Below are positions 1 through 8,704 of a stretch of 64,000 bases of DNA, one piece after another. The stretch is from Streptomyces sp. CB01881 (GTDB lineage: Bacteria > Actinomycetota > Actinomycetes > Streptomycetales > Streptomycetaceae). Every line of letters starts with the position of its first letter. Within the stretch, counting starts at the first letter, position 1. The position numbers and the translations under genes are program-made. The stretch spans positions 7,442,450 to 7,506,449 of the forward strand of contig NZ_CP026498.1 in NCBI RefSeq assembly GCF_002953255.1, written 5' to 3'. Below the pieces are notes generated by a model, which worked only from the letters and a program-made list of their open reading frames with translations, ran no database searches and was not told where the DNA came from.

Positions 1-681
1 GCGCGGCGGCACTGGCCCGGCCTGCTGGTGGTCGCGGCGGGCTGCGTGCTCGGGTTCCCGCTGCTCACCACGCTGGCGTTGCGGACCTCCTCGACGGCGC
101 ACTCCGCGGTCGTGATCGGCGTGCTGCCGCTGGCCACCGCCGCGTTCTCGGCGCTGCGCACCGGCCGCCGCCCGTCCCGCACCTTCTGGGGTGCGGCGCT
201 CGCCGGGGCGGTGGCGGTACTGGCCTTCACCCTGCTGCAGAGCCACGGGCGGCCGACCGTCGCCGACCTCTACCTGTTCGCGGCGCTGCTGGTCTGCGCG
301 GCCGGGTACGCGGAGGGCGGGCGGATCTCGCGGGAGCTGCCGGGGTGGCAGGTGATCGCCTGGGCGGTGGTCGCGGCGCTTCCGGTCACCGTGTTCACCG
401 TCGCGCTGGCGCTGCCGGCCGAGCCGGTCCACCTGGGCGCGAAGGCGCTGGCCGGTCTGGCGTACACGGCGGTGGTCTCGCAGTTCGGCGGGTTCGTGCT
501 CTGGTACCGGGGGATGGCGGCGATCGGGGTGCCGCGGGCGAGCCAGCTCCAGTTGGCGCAGCCGTTGCTGACGCTGGTCTGGTCGGTGCTGCTGCTGGGG
601 GAGGACCTGCCGGCGGCCGCGCCGGTCACGGCGGTGGCGGTGCTGGTCTGCATCGTGGTGACCCAGCGCGCGCGTGACTGA
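1..681 (+). CDS. EamA/DMT-family transporter, 5' end missing
   Basis: The frame is open to base 1, so the N-terminus lies outside the window; 226 residues remain. They form hydrophobic segments separated by short basic loops. A C-terminal half with an LWYRGMAAIG segment followed by QLAQPLLTLVWSVLLLGE is typical of the second EamA repeat of drug/metabolite transporters. Members of the family export amino acids or metabolites through the inner membrane; the substrate cannot be read from sequence. The gene ends with TGA and no clear terminator was seen before the convergent gene downstream. Confidence 0.8.
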   Translation, partial: ARRHWPGLLVVAAGCVLGFPLLTTLALRTSSTAHSAVVIGVLPLATAAFSALRTGRRPSRTFWGAALAGAVAVLAFTLLQSHGRPTVADLYLFAALLVCAAGYAEGGRISRELPGWQVIAWAVVAALPVTVFTVALALPAEPVHLGAKALAGLAYTAVVSQFGGFVLWYRGMAAIGVPRASQLQLAQPLLTLVWSVLLLGEDLPAAAPVTAVAVLVCIVVTQRARD

Positions 682-835
682 GCCGGCCGGCGGACCGGCG
701 GTCGGCTGCCGCTCGTGGTGCGCAACGGCTCGTGCCCGCCCCCGGGTCGGGGTGCGGGCACGAGCGCGGCGGCCGGCCGGTGCGGACGGCGATCCGGCGC
801 GGGAGGTCATCCGGTGGTGCCGGGGCCGTGGGCGG

Positions 836-1303
836 CTACCCGGTGGTGTCGGGGCGGTAGACGCAGAGCGCCCAGATGATGAGCACGTCCGCCGCGATCA
901 CCATGATCGACCAGAACGGGTAGTACGGCAGGTCGAGGAGGTTCTCCAGGGCGCTCAGCGCGGTGACGGCGATACCGGCCCAGCGGGCCCAGGAGGCCCC
1001 CTTGAGGAGGAAGGCGCCGACCAGCGCGACGATCGCGCCGATGACCACGTGGGTCCAGCCCCACCCGGTGAGGTCGAAGCGGAAGACGTAGCGCGGCGTG
1101 CTGAGGAAGACGTCGTCGTCGGCGATCGCCATGATGCCGCGGAGGACCTCGAAGCATCCGTTGATCAGCATCAGGACACCGGCGAAGATCACCAGACCCG
1201 GGGCCCAGTCGCTGAACTGGTTGACCGAGGACGGCGGAGGTGGCGCGCCGGTGCCGGAACGCCAGGGCGGGGGCTGATCGGGAGAGGGCGACGCGGTGCT
1301 CAT
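836..1303 (-). CDS. Small four-helix membrane protein (DUF7144-like)
   Basis: A 155-residue protein with a proline-rich N-terminal tail (about residues 1-30) and four predicted membrane segments, near residues 33-55, 80-101, 105-121 and 127-147. The start is an ATG with a strong AGGAGGA ribosome site ending about 4 bases upstream. The pattern resembles the actinobacterial DUF7144 membrane family; no catalytic motif is visible and no function is known to me. It converges with the transporter at the window edge and diverges from ctaD. Confidence 0.7.
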   Translation of the reverse strand: MSTASPSPDQPPPWRSGTGAPPPPSSVNQFSDWAPGLVIFAGVLMLINGCFEVLRGIMAIADDDVFLSTPRYVFRFDLTGWGWTHVVIGAIVALVGAFLLKGASWARWAGIAVTALSALENLLDLPYYPFWSIMVIAADVLIIWALCVYRPDTTG

Positions 1304-1587
1304 GGACTCCTCCTAGGCCGCACGCCGGGCGAGCGGGGCGACCGCACCCGGGGATGCGACCGCACCGGAAGCCGAACGGGCGTACGGAAAGGCGTACGGA
1401 ACTCGACCGTCCGCCCAAACCGCGGGGCGGGCAATCCGGCCGCACCTGTTCGGGTGACAGGCCCCGCGCGGCCGCCGGGGAGCGCGGCCGGTGCCTGGTA
1501 GTGGTGGGGCGACCACTGTCCGGGCCGGGGGCCGTCCGCCTCGGCGGGGCGCGCCGCCGCCCGGCCCGAACACGGAAGGCGCGCTGC

Positions 1588-3306
1588 GTGACTCTTCTGC
1601 CGAAGGACGTCGTGGAGCAGTCCCCGCACCCGTCGCGCACGCCCCGGCTGGCCCGCTGGCGTGCGGCCGGCCGTCGTCGGCGGGGCCGGGCCCTGGTCGG
1701 CTGGCTCACCACCACCGACCACAAGCGGATCGGCACCCTCTACATCACCACCGCGTTCCTGTTCTTCCTGGTCGGCGGCCTGATGGCGATGGTCATGCGG
1801 GCCGAGCTGGCCCGGCCGGGGCTGCAACTGGTCAGCAACGAGGTGTTCAACCAGCTCTTCACCATGCACGGCACGATCATGCTGCTGATGTTCGCGACCC
1901 CGCTGTTCGCCGGCTTCGCCAACTGGATCATGCCGCTGCAGATCGGCGCGCCCGACGTGGCCTTCCCCCGGCTCAACGCGCTCGCCTACTGGCTTTACCT
2001 GTTCGGCTCGCTGATCGCCGTGTACGGCTTCCTCACCCCCGACGGCGCGGCCGACTTCGGCTGGTTCGCCTACGCGCCGCTGAACAGCGCCGAGCGGAGT
2101 CCCGGCCTCGGCGCCGACCTGTGGATCATGGGCCTGGCCTTCTCCGGCTTCGGTACCATCCTCGGCTCGGTCAACTTCATCACCACGATCATCTGCTTCC
2201 GCGCGCCCGGGATGACGCTGTTCCGGATGCCGATCTTCGTCTGGAACATCCTGCTCACCGCGGTGCTGGTGCTGTTCGCGTTCCCGGTGCTGGCGGCGGC
2301 GTTGCTCTGCCTGGAGTCGGACCGCAAGTTCGGCTCGCACGTCTTCGACGCGGCCAACGGCGGTGCGATGCTCTGGCAGCACCTGTTCTGGTTCTTCGGG
2401 CACCCCGAGGTGTACATCATCGCGCTGCCGTTCTTCGGCATCGTCACCGAGATCATCCCGGTGTTCAGCCGGAAACCGGTCTTCGGCTACTCCGGCCTGA
2501 TCGCCGCGACGGTCGCCATCACCGGTCTGTCGATCACGGTCTGGGCGCACCACATGTTCGTCACCGGGCAGGTGCTGCTGCCGTTCTTCTCGATCATGAC
2601 GATGCTGATCGCGGTGCCGACCGGGGTGAAGTTCTTCAACTGGATCGGCACCATGTGGCAGGGCTCGCTGAGCTTCGAGACGCCGATGCTCTGGACGGTC
2701 GGCTTCCTGGTCACCTTCCTGTTCGGCGGGCTGACGGGCGTGCTGCTGGCCGCGCCGCCGATCGACTTCCACGTCTCCGACTCGTACTTCGTCGTCGCAC
2801 ACTTCCACTACGTGGTGTTCGGGACGGTGGTGTTCGCGATGTTCGCCGGATTCCACTTCTGGTGGCCCAAGTTCACCGGGCGGATGCTCGACGAGCGCCT
2901 CGGGCGGATCCACTTCTGGACGCTGTTCACCGGCTTCCACGCCACCTTCCTGGTGCAGCACTGGCTCGGCGCCGAGGGGATGCCGCGCCGGTACGCCGAC
3001 TACCTGGCCTCGGACGGGTTCACCACGCTCAACACCGTCTCCACCATCGGCTCCTTCCTGCTGGGGATCTCCACGCTGCCGTTCCTCTACAACGTCTGGC
3101 GCACCGCCCGGTACGGAGAGAAGGTGACGGAGGACGACCCGTGGGGGTACGGCCGTTCGCTGGAGTGGGCCACCTCCTGCCCGCCGCCGCGGCACAACTT
3201 CGTCACCCTGCCGCGGATCCGGTCCGAATCCCCCGCCTTCGACCTGCACCACCCCGGGATCGCCGAGCTGGACCGGCGGCAGAACGCGCGTGAGCCGCTG
3301 GGCTGA
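1588..3306 (+). CDS. ctaD: Cytochrome c oxidase subunit I (aa3 type)
   Basis: A 572-residue, twelve-helix haem-copper oxidase subunit of normal family length. It reduces oxygen to water with electrons from the cytochrome bc complex and pumps protons across the cytoplasmic membrane. Visible ligands are His94 (TMHGT), the His272-Tyr276 pair (HPEVY), His321-His322 (AHHMF) and His405/His407 (HFHYV). The GTG at 1588 is chosen because GGAAGG lies 8 bases upstream; longer in-frame starts only add arginine-rich residues. No ctaC or ctaE lies next to it, so this looks like a second, stand-alone ctaD copy, common in streptomycetes. Confidence 0.95.
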   Translation: MTLLPKDVVEQSPHPSRTPRLARWRAAGRRRRGRALVGWLTTTDHKRIGTLYITTAFLFFLVGGLMAMVMRAELARPGLQLVSNEVFNQLFTMHGTIMLLMFATPLFAGFANWIMPLQIGAPDVAFPRLNALAYWLYLFGSLIAVYGFLTPDGAADFGWFAYAPLNSAERSPGLGADLWIMGLAFSGFGTILGSVNFITTIICFRAPGMTLFRMPIFVWNILLTAVLVLFAFPVLAAALLCLESDRKFGSHVFDAANGGAMLWQHLFWFFGHPEVYIIALPFFGIVTEIIPVFSRKPVFGYSGLIAATVAITGLSITVWAHHMFVTGQVLLPFFSIMTMLIAVPTGVKFFNWIGTMWQGSLSFETPMLWTVGFLVTFLFGGLTGVLLAAPPIDFHVSDSYFVVAHFHYVVFGTVVFAMFAGFHFWWPKFTGRMLDERLGRIHFWTLFTGFHATFLVQHWLGAEGMPRRYADYLASDGFTTLNTVSTIGSFLLGISTLPFLYNVWRTARYGEKVTEDDPWGYGRSLEWATSCPPPRHNFVTLPRIRSESPAFDLHHPGIAELDRRQNAREPLG

Positions 3307-3450
3307 GCGGGGGCTTCTGCCGCGGGCCGCACCGGGGCCCAGCCGGGGGCCCGCACCGGGGCCGTGCCAGGCCCGCGCGTCGGGCCGCTCGTTAGGATGA
3401 GGGCGCGCCCCGCCGGCTGCGGGACGCGGCATCCGGAGGGAGTGGCCGTC

Positions 3451-3960
3451 ATGGCAGAGGAGAGGCACGCCCCGGCGGCCGGGGATCCGCGGGCCCGGCG
3501 GCGCGGCCAGGGCGAGCTGGAGGCGCAGGTGCTGGCCGTGCTCCAGCGGGCGCCCGGCCCGGCCACCGCGGGGTGGGTGCAGGAACGCCTGGACGGCGGC
3601 CTGGCGTACACCACGGTGATGACCATCCTGTCCCGGCTGCACGCCAAGAAGGCCGTCTCGCGGTCCCGTTCGGGCCGCTCCTACCTGTGGCGGGCGTCCT
3701 CCGACGCGGCCGGGCTGGCCGCGCTGCGGATGCGCCGGATGCTCGACGGCGAGCCGGACCGGGACGCGGTGCTGGCCAGCTTCGTCACCGCGCTGCTGCC
3801 GCACGACGAGGAGCTGCTGCGGACGCTGCTGGACAGTGCGGCGCTGGACGGCCCCCTGGGCGGTGCCCTGGACGGCACTTCGGGCGGCGGTTCCCTGGAC
3901 GGCGCGCCCGCGGTGGCCGCCACGCCCGCCGATCCGGCAGCGGCCGACCGTGAGAGCTGA
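3451..3960 (+). CDS. BlaI/MecI/CopY-family transcriptional repressor
   Basis: A 169-residue protein with the family's winged-helix domain: the stretch LEAQVLAVLQRAPGP starts helix 1 and YTTVMTILSRLHAKKAVSR is the recognition helix and wing. The ATG at 3451 has GGAGGG about 10 bases before it. The gene ends 3 bases before the M56 peptidase gene, the usual repressor/sensor-peptidase pairing. By family, the membrane peptidase triggers inactivation of the repressor. The low-complexity Gly/Ala/Asp tail from about residue 125 is variable. The inducing signal is not evident; beta-lactam, copper and respiratory links are all possible. Confidence 0.88.
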   Translation: MAEERHAPAAGDPRARRRGQGELEAQVLAVLQRAPGPATAGWVQERLDGGLAYTTVMTILSRLHAKKAVSRSRSGRSYLWRASSDAAGLAALRMRRMLDGEPDRDAVLASFVTALLPHDEELLRTLLDSAALDGPLGGALDGTSGGGSLDGAPAVAATPADPAAADRES

Positions 3961-3963
3961 GCC

Positions 3964-4959
3964 GTGGGCGTCTTCGTCTTCCTCCCGCTCGTCCTGCCGC
4001 TGACCGCGGTACCGATCGCCCGCCTCGCCGAGCAGCACCTGCACCCGCGCGGCGCGGCCAGGCTGCTGACCGTGATCGGCGCGGTGATGGCGGTGTGCAG
4101 CGCGGTCTGCCTGGGCCTGATCGGCGTGGTGGGCACCGCCCAGATCCCGGGCAACCCGCTGCCGGACAGCTGGTCCGACCCCGAGGTGCGGGCGGCGCTG
4201 CCGTACGACGAGACGGTCGGGACGGCGGCGATCTGCCTGCTGGCGGTGGTCGCCCTGGCCCTCCTGCGGACCGTCGTCCGCCACCTGCGGATCCGGGCCC
4301 GGGCCCGGCGGGCACTCGGCCGGGAGCTGCCCGCCACCGACCTCCCCGTCGCGGGTCTCCCCGGCTCGGGCCTGTCCGGCTCCGCCCCGTCCGACGTCGC
4401 CCTGCTCCCCGACCCCGCCCCGTACGCCTACGCGCTGCCCGGGTCGGCCCGGCTGCCCGGGCGCGTCGTCGTCTCCACCGGCATGCTGGCCGGCCTGCCC
4501 GAGGACGAACGTGCCGCCCTGCTCGCCCACGAGCGGGCCCATCTCGCGCACCGGCACCACCGCTATCTGCTGACCACCCAACTCGCGGGCTGCGTCAACC
4601 CGTTCCTGCGCCCGTTGCAGCACGCGGTGGCCTACAGTGCCGAGCGCTGGGCCGACGAGGAGTCCGCCCAGGCCGTCGGCGACCGGCGGGTCACCGCCCG
4701 CGCCGTCGCCCGCGCCGCCCTCGCCTCCCACCGGGCGCCGGGCCCCGGGTTCGCCGCCTTCGCGGCGCCCGGCCCCGTCCCCCGCCGTGTCGCCGCCCTG
4801 CTCGGCCCGGTCCCGGCCGCCCGGAGCTGGCCCCCGGCGCACACCCCGGCGGGCCTGGCCGCCATGGTCGCCGCCGTCGGCACCGCGGCGTCGGCGCTCT
4901 GCGCGCTCAATGCGGCGGTGGCGCTGCTGCTGGTGCTGAAGGCGGTCACCCCGCTGTAG
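3964..4959 (+). CDS. M56-family (BlaR1-like) membrane metallopeptidase
   Basis: A 331-residue protein with membrane segments at the N-terminus (about 1-20, 35-58, 82-105) and C-terminus (about 297-328), enclosing a zinc peptidase domain. The HExxH-type motif is HERAH, giving His189, Glu190 and His193. Start GTG lies 3 bases after the BlaI-type repressor stop, so the two are cotranscribed and probably translationally coupled. It lacks the extracellular penicillin-binding sensor domain of true BlaR1, as most actinobacterial members do, so its signal is unknown. Confidence 0.87.
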   Translation: MGVFVFLPLVLPLTAVPIARLAEQHLHPRGAARLLTVIGAVMAVCSAVCLGLIGVVGTAQIPGNPLPDSWSDPEVRAALPYDETVGTAAICLLAVVALALLRTVVRHLRIRARARRALGRELPATDLPVAGLPGSGLSGSAPSDVALLPDPAPYAYALPGSARLPGRVVVSTGMLAGLPEDERAALLAHERAHLAHRHHRYLLTTQLAGCVNPFLRPLQHAVAYSAERWADEESAQAVGDRRVTARAVARAALASHRAPGPGFAAFAAPGPVPRRVAALLGPVPAARSWPPAHTPAGLAAMVAAVGTAASALCALNAAVALLLVLKAVTPL

Positions 4960-5197
4960 CGCGGGTCCCCGGCGATCCTCTTCGTGGACACCGAGTGGAC
5001 ACCGAGGAGAGGCTCCGCCTCAATGCGGTGCGGCACCCGGCCGCCCGCATCCTCGCGGTCCGACGCCGTCCCGTCGTACCCCCCGCAGCCCGCGATCCCA
5101 CCGGCGGGCCGCGGTCCCGTGCCGCCGCGTAGACACGCCCGCCGACGGGGATGATCGGTCATAGGTGCCGACCGCGCACCATGAGAGGGTGCCCATC

Positions 5198-5599
5198 ATG
5201 AAGGTGATCGGCTTCGTCCTGAACGTTCTCTGGCTGATTTTCTGCGGCATCTGGATGGCGATCGGCTATGCGATCGCGGGCATCATCTGCTGCATTCTGA
5301 TCATCACCATTCCTTTTGGCATCGCCTCGTTCCGCATCGCCGGCTTCGTCATCTGGCCGTTCGGGCGGACGACGGTGGAGAACCCGGATGCCGGGGCGCC
5401 CTCGTGCGTGGGGAATGTGATCTGGCTGGTGTTCGCCGGCTGGTGGCTGGCGCTGATGCACCTGCTGACCAGCATCCCGCTGTTCATCTCGATCATCGGG
5501 ATCCCGTTCGGGTGGGCCAACCTGAAGATGATTCCGATCTCGCTGATGCCGCTCGGGCGTGAGGTCGTCTCGACGGACGAGAAGTTCGGCGGGCGCTGA
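5198..5599 (+). CDS. YccF domain-containing inner-membrane protein
   Basis: A 133-residue protein made of two copies of a short hydrophobic repeat. The pattern IITIPFGIASFRIAGFVIWPFGR in the first half is echoed by ISIIGIPFGWANLKMIPIS in the second, characteristic of YccF. Function in the family is poorly defined. The ATG at 5198 follows GAGAGG; an earlier in-frame extension of 11 residues has no ribosome site. Base composition is slightly lower in GC at the start (about 5210-5340) than in its neighbours. Confidence 0.85.
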   Translation: MKVIGFVLNVLWLIFCGIWMAIGYAIAGIICCILIITIPFGIASFRIAGFVIWPFGRTTVENPDAGAPSCVGNVIWLVFAGWWLALMHLLTSIPLFISIIGIPFGWANLKMIPISLMPLGREVVSTDEKFGGR

Positions 5600-5648
5600 G
5601 GGCCGCGAGGGCGGCGGGCGCCGACGGGGCGCCGGGGGCGCTGGGCCG

Positions 5649-6659
5649 TCAGGGGGCGTCGGTGAGCTGGACGATCATCTTGCCGGTGTTGGCGCCACCG
5701 AGCACGCCGAGGAAGGCGTCCACCACGTTCTCGAAGCCGCGGACGACGGTCTCGTCGGGGACGACGGCGCCCGAGCGCAGGTGCGGGACGAGGAAGTCGT
5801 AGAGCTCGGGGCGGGCGTCCAGGTGGTTGCGGACCAGGAAACCCTCCATGCGCAGGCTCTTGCCGACCACGTCGTACAGGTTGCGCGGCGCGGCGGGCGG
5901 GTCCTGGAGGTGGTCGTACTGGGCGACGGCGCCGCACCAGGCGATCCGGCCGTGGTCGCGCAGGGCGGTGATCGCGCCTTCGAGGTGGTCGCCGCCGACG
6001 TTGTCGAAGTAGACGTCGAGGCCGCCGGGCGCGGCCTCGCGGAGCCGGTCGGCGATCGGGCCGTCGTGGTAGTCGAAGGCGGCGTCGAAGCCGAGGTCCT
6101 CGGTGAGGTGCTTCACCTTGGCGGCGGAGCCGGCGCTGCCGACGATCCGGCCGGCGCCGAGCAGCCGGGCTATCCGGCCCGCGGCGGTGCCGACGCCGCC
6201 GGCGGCCGCCGAGATGAAGACCGTCTCGCCGGGCTGGAGACGGGCGACCCTGGTCAGGCCGACCCAGGCGGAGAGGCCGGTGCCGCCGAGGATGCCCAGG
6301 TGGGCGCTGAGCGGGACGCCGGCGAAGTCGGGCACGATCCAGGCCTCGGCGGCGTCGACCACCGAGTGGGTGCGCCAGGCCCGGCGGTGGTGGACGAGCG
6401 AGCCGACCGGTAGCGCCGGGGAGCGGGACTCGACGACGCGGCCGAGCGTCCGGCCCTCCAGCGGGGCGTTGAGCTCCCAGCCGCCCTCGTCCATCTCCTC
6501 GCGCATGTACGGGTCGACGGACTGGTAGATGTTCTCGACCAGCGCCTGACCCTCGGCGGGCGCCGGGACGGTCTCCTCGACGAAGGCGAAGTCGGCGGCG
6601 GTGGCGCGGCCGGACGGGCGGGAGACCTGGTGGACGGCGAGGGCGGTGGGGCGGGACAT
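5649..6659 (-). CDS. NADP-dependent MDR-family oxidoreductase
   Basis: A 336-residue zinc-free medium-chain dehydrogenase/reductase of the leukotriene B4 12-hydroxydehydrogenase/prostaglandin reductase type. The Rossmann motif AAAGGVGTAAG lies near residues 145-155, and YFDNVGGDHLE is the following strand-turn. Such enzymes reduce activated alkenes or quinones with NADPH in the cytosol. The ATG at 6659 is preceded by GGAGCC. It is divergent from a LysR regulator, which is the likely controller. Confidence 0.88.
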   Translation of the reverse strand: MSRPTALAVHQVSRPSGRATAADFAFVEETVPAPAEGQALVENIYQSVDPYMREEMDEGGWELNAPLEGRTLGRVVESRSPALPVGSLVHHRRAWRTHSVVDAAEAWIVPDFAGVPLSAHLGILGGTGLSAWVGLTRVARLQPGETVFISAAAGGVGTAAGRIARLLGAGRIVGSAGSAAKVKHLTEDLGFDAAFDYHDGPIADRLREAAPGGLDVYFDNVGGDHLEGAITALRDHGRIAWCGAVAQYDHLQDPPAAPRNLYDVVGKSLRMEGFLVRNHLDARPELYDFLVPHLRSGAVVPDETVVRGFENVVDAFLGVLGGANTGKMIVQLTDAP

Positions 6660-6775
6660 GGGCGGGCTCCAGTGTGCGGTGTGACCGTGCGGCGTGCGGT
6701 GTGACCTGCGGAGTGCGGGCCGGGACGTGATCACCGTAGGGAGGGCGGGGGAGGGTCGGGCAGGGGTCCGCGTCG

Positions 6776-6794
6776 ATGGAACGGCCGGTTCCAT
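6776..6794. promoter_or_regulatory. Dyad ATGGAAC-N5-GTTCCAT, candidate LysR operator
   Basis: A perfect 7-bp inverted repeat with a 5-bp spacer in the 169-bp space between the divergent oxidoreductase and LysR genes, 34 bp before the LysR start. LysR proteins bind dyads of this size between divergent genes. Assignment to this regulator is inferred from position. Confidence 0.5.
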
Positions 6795-6828
6795 GAGCAG
6801 GATCGATGGACGCCGGTAGATTCGGCCC

Positions 6829-7755
6829 ATGAACCACGTGCCGGGCCACGCCCCCGACCTCGCCCCGCAGGAGCTGCGCATCCTGGTCGCCGTCGAGGAG
6901 GAGGGCAGCTTCACGGCGGCCGCGGCACGCCTCGGCACGACCCAGTCCGCCGTCTCGCACGCCGTGCGCGCCTGCGAACGGAAGCTCGGCGCGGTGCTCT
7001 TCGACCGCGGCCGCAACGGCGCGCGCCCCACGGACGCCGGCGCGCGGGCCGTCGCCTACGCCCGGCGGATCCTGCGGCTGCTGGAGGCGATGGGCCCGGA
7101 GGTGCGGGGCGCCGGCGCCGGGGACGCGGCGGGAGAGGTGGCCGGGCCGCTGCGGATCGCCGCCTTCCGCAGCGTGGCCGCCCACCTGCTGCCGCCCGTC
7201 CTCGCCCGGCTCGCCGCCCGCCACCCCGGGCTGACCCCGCAGGTCCGGATCGTCCGCGAGATCGGCCGGGGAACGGCCGGCGAGGTCGCCGACGGCCGCG
7301 CGGACCTCGGGCTCGCCACCCTGAACACCGACGGTCCGCCGCCCGTCCCCGGGCTGGTCGCGGTGCGCCTCTTCGAGGAGGAGTACGCGCTCGCGCACCC
7401 GGTCGGCCACCCGGCACCGCGCGGGCTCCCCCTGGTCGACTGGGACGAGAACTGCGGCTCCTACACCCGCAGTTGGTGGGACAGGCAGGACTGGATCCCG
7501 CCCGCGACCATCAACGTCGAGGACGACACGGTCGCGGTGTCGCTCGTCTCGCAGGGGCTGGGGATGGCGATCATGCCCCGGAGTGCCCTGCTGGGAGCCC
7601 CGCCCGGCCTGGCCGTCACCGGCCTCGGCCCGCAGCCACCCCGCCGCTCCGTCGGCTACGTGACCACGCCGGAGCTGGCGGGGACGGCGCCGGTGCGGGC
7701 GTTGATCCGTGAACTTCGGGCGCTGGCCCTGCCGGAGGGGCTGGCGGCGGCCTGA
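6829..7755 (+). CDS. LysR-family transcriptional regulator
   Basis: A 308-residue regulator with an N-terminal winged helix-turn-helix (about residues 10-65, with TAAAARLGTTQSAVSHAVR as the core) and a C-terminal type-2 periplasmic-binding-like effector domain. The ATG at 6829 gives a normal family length. It is transcribed away from the MDR oxidoreductase and probably controls it through the dyad in between. Its effector is not predictable from sequence. Confidence 0.92.
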   Translation: MNHVPGHAPDLAPQELRILVAVEEEGSFTAAAARLGTTQSAVSHAVRACERKLGAVLFDRGRNGARPTDAGARAVAYARRILRLLEAMGPEVRGAGAGDAAGEVAGPLRIAAFRSVAAHLLPPVLARLAARHPGLTPQVRIVREIGRGTAGEVADGRADLGLATLNTDGPPPVPGLVAVRLFEEEYALAHPVGHPAPRGLPLVDWDENCGSYTRSWWDRQDWIPPATINVEDDTVAVSLVSQGLGMAIMPRSALLGAPPGLAVTGLGPQPPRRSVGYVTTPELAGTAPVRALIRELRALALPEGLAAA

Positions 7756-8071
7756 GCGGAGCGGAGGGGCGGGGCCCCGGGCGCGCGGCGGCCCGCCGTC
7801 ACCGTGCGGCCGCCGTGACCGGCCGGTGCCGCAGGGCCCAGGCCGCGGCGGGGCGGCACAGACGGCTGCGACCAGCAGACAGCCGCCCGTCACCAGGCCC
7901 ACCGGCCGCCACGGCGGCGTCCACGGCGCCGGCACCCCGAGCAGGGCCAACCCGGCGCGCATGGCGCCCAGTTGGACGGCGGCCACCGCACAGCCCAGGA
8001 GTACGCCCCTGCGCGCCTGAGCCCCGGCACCCCGGCACCCCGGCGCCCCGGCGTCACCGGCCGGCGCGGAG
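7756..8071. other. 316-bp gap with a possible membrane-gene remnant
   Basis: No complete gene is supported. On the minus strand, from about 8020 to 7800, an open frame encodes two hydrophobic stretches (around AAVQLGAMRAGLALLGV and GLVTGGCLLVAAVCA) and then runs into arginine/proline-rich codons in a different style. This could be the relic of a small two-helix membrane protein interrupted by a frameshift, or chance in GC-rich sequence. Confidence 0.3.
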
Positions 8072-8641
8072 CTACTCCACCGCCTCCCGCAACCGCCCGA
8101 ACTCCTCCGCCAGCCCGTCCAGCGTGTAGTGCGCGTTGAGACCGCTCGGGTTGGGCAGCACCCAGACCTCGGTCTCCCCGATGCCCTCCTCCTGCCGCCC
8201 CACGGCCGCCGTCCGCCGCCCGAAGGCCGTCCGGTACGCGCCGATGCCCAGCACGGCCAGGACGCGCGGGCGCAGCCGCAGGACCCGCCCGGTGAGCGCG
8301 GCGCCGCCCTCGCGCAGTTCGCCGGCGGTGAGTTCGTCCGCCTTGGCCGTGGCGCGCGGGGCGACGTTGGTGATGCCGAGGCCCAGGCCGAGCAGCTCGT
8401 CCTGCTCGTCCGGGCGGAGCAGGCGCGGGGTGAAGCCGGAGCGGTGCAGGGCGGGCCAGAAGCGGTTTCCGGGCCGGGCGAAGTGGTGGCCGGTGGCGCC
8501 GGACCAGAGCCCGGGGTTGATCCCGCAGAAGAGCACCCGCAGCCCGGGGGCGGCGACGTCGGGGATGGTGGTGTCGCGGGCGGCGAGCAGCTGTTCGGCG
8601 GTGGGCTTCAGCGGAGTGGGCACCGTCCCAGTCTGGCCCAC
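8072..8641 (-). CDS. Mismatch-specific uracil/thymine DNA glycosylase (Mug/TDG type)
   Basis: A 189-residue protein of the uracil-DNA glycosylase superfamily, removing U or T from G mismatches. Motif 1 is GINPGLWSG (near residues 40-48) and motif 2 is NPSGLNAHY (near 162-170), both typical of Mug. The GTG at 8641 gives the longest product; a GTG at 8623 is an alternative start. The N-terminus abuts a tandem duplication of the neighbouring gene's 3' end. Confidence 0.88.
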   Translation of the reverse strand: MGQTGTVPTPLKPTAEQLLAARDTTIPDVAAPGLRVLFCGINPGLWSGATGHHFARPGNRFWPALHRSGFTPRLLRPDEQDELLGLGLGITNVAPRATAKADELTAGELREGGAALTGRVLRLRPRVLAVLGIGAYRTAFGRRTAAVGRQEEGIGETEVWVLPNPSGLNAHYTLDGLAEEFGRLREAVE

Positions 8642-8704
8642 GGCCCGCCGGCGCTACGGACGCCCCTGCAGTCCGGCCCGCCGGCGCTACGGACGCCCCT
8701 GCAG
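8642..8704. repeat. Two-copy tandem repeat (33-bp period) at a gene end
   Basis: A 30-bp string occurs at 8642-8671 and again identically at 8675-8704. The second copy contains the last codons and TAG stop of the PAP2 gene (minus strand). The first repeats those codons and stop untranslated, just upstream of the glycosylase start. Confidence 0.9.

Noticed and set aside
1300..4842. A 1180-codon minus-strand open frame across ctaD, BlaI and M56 genes
   Set aside because: It is antisense to well-supported genes, with a low-complexity Gly/Arg/Glu/Gln composition typical of shadow frames in GC-rich DNA. Similar long frames at 34116-36164, 36376-38298, 40425-42650 and 43077-45911 were rejected for the same reason.
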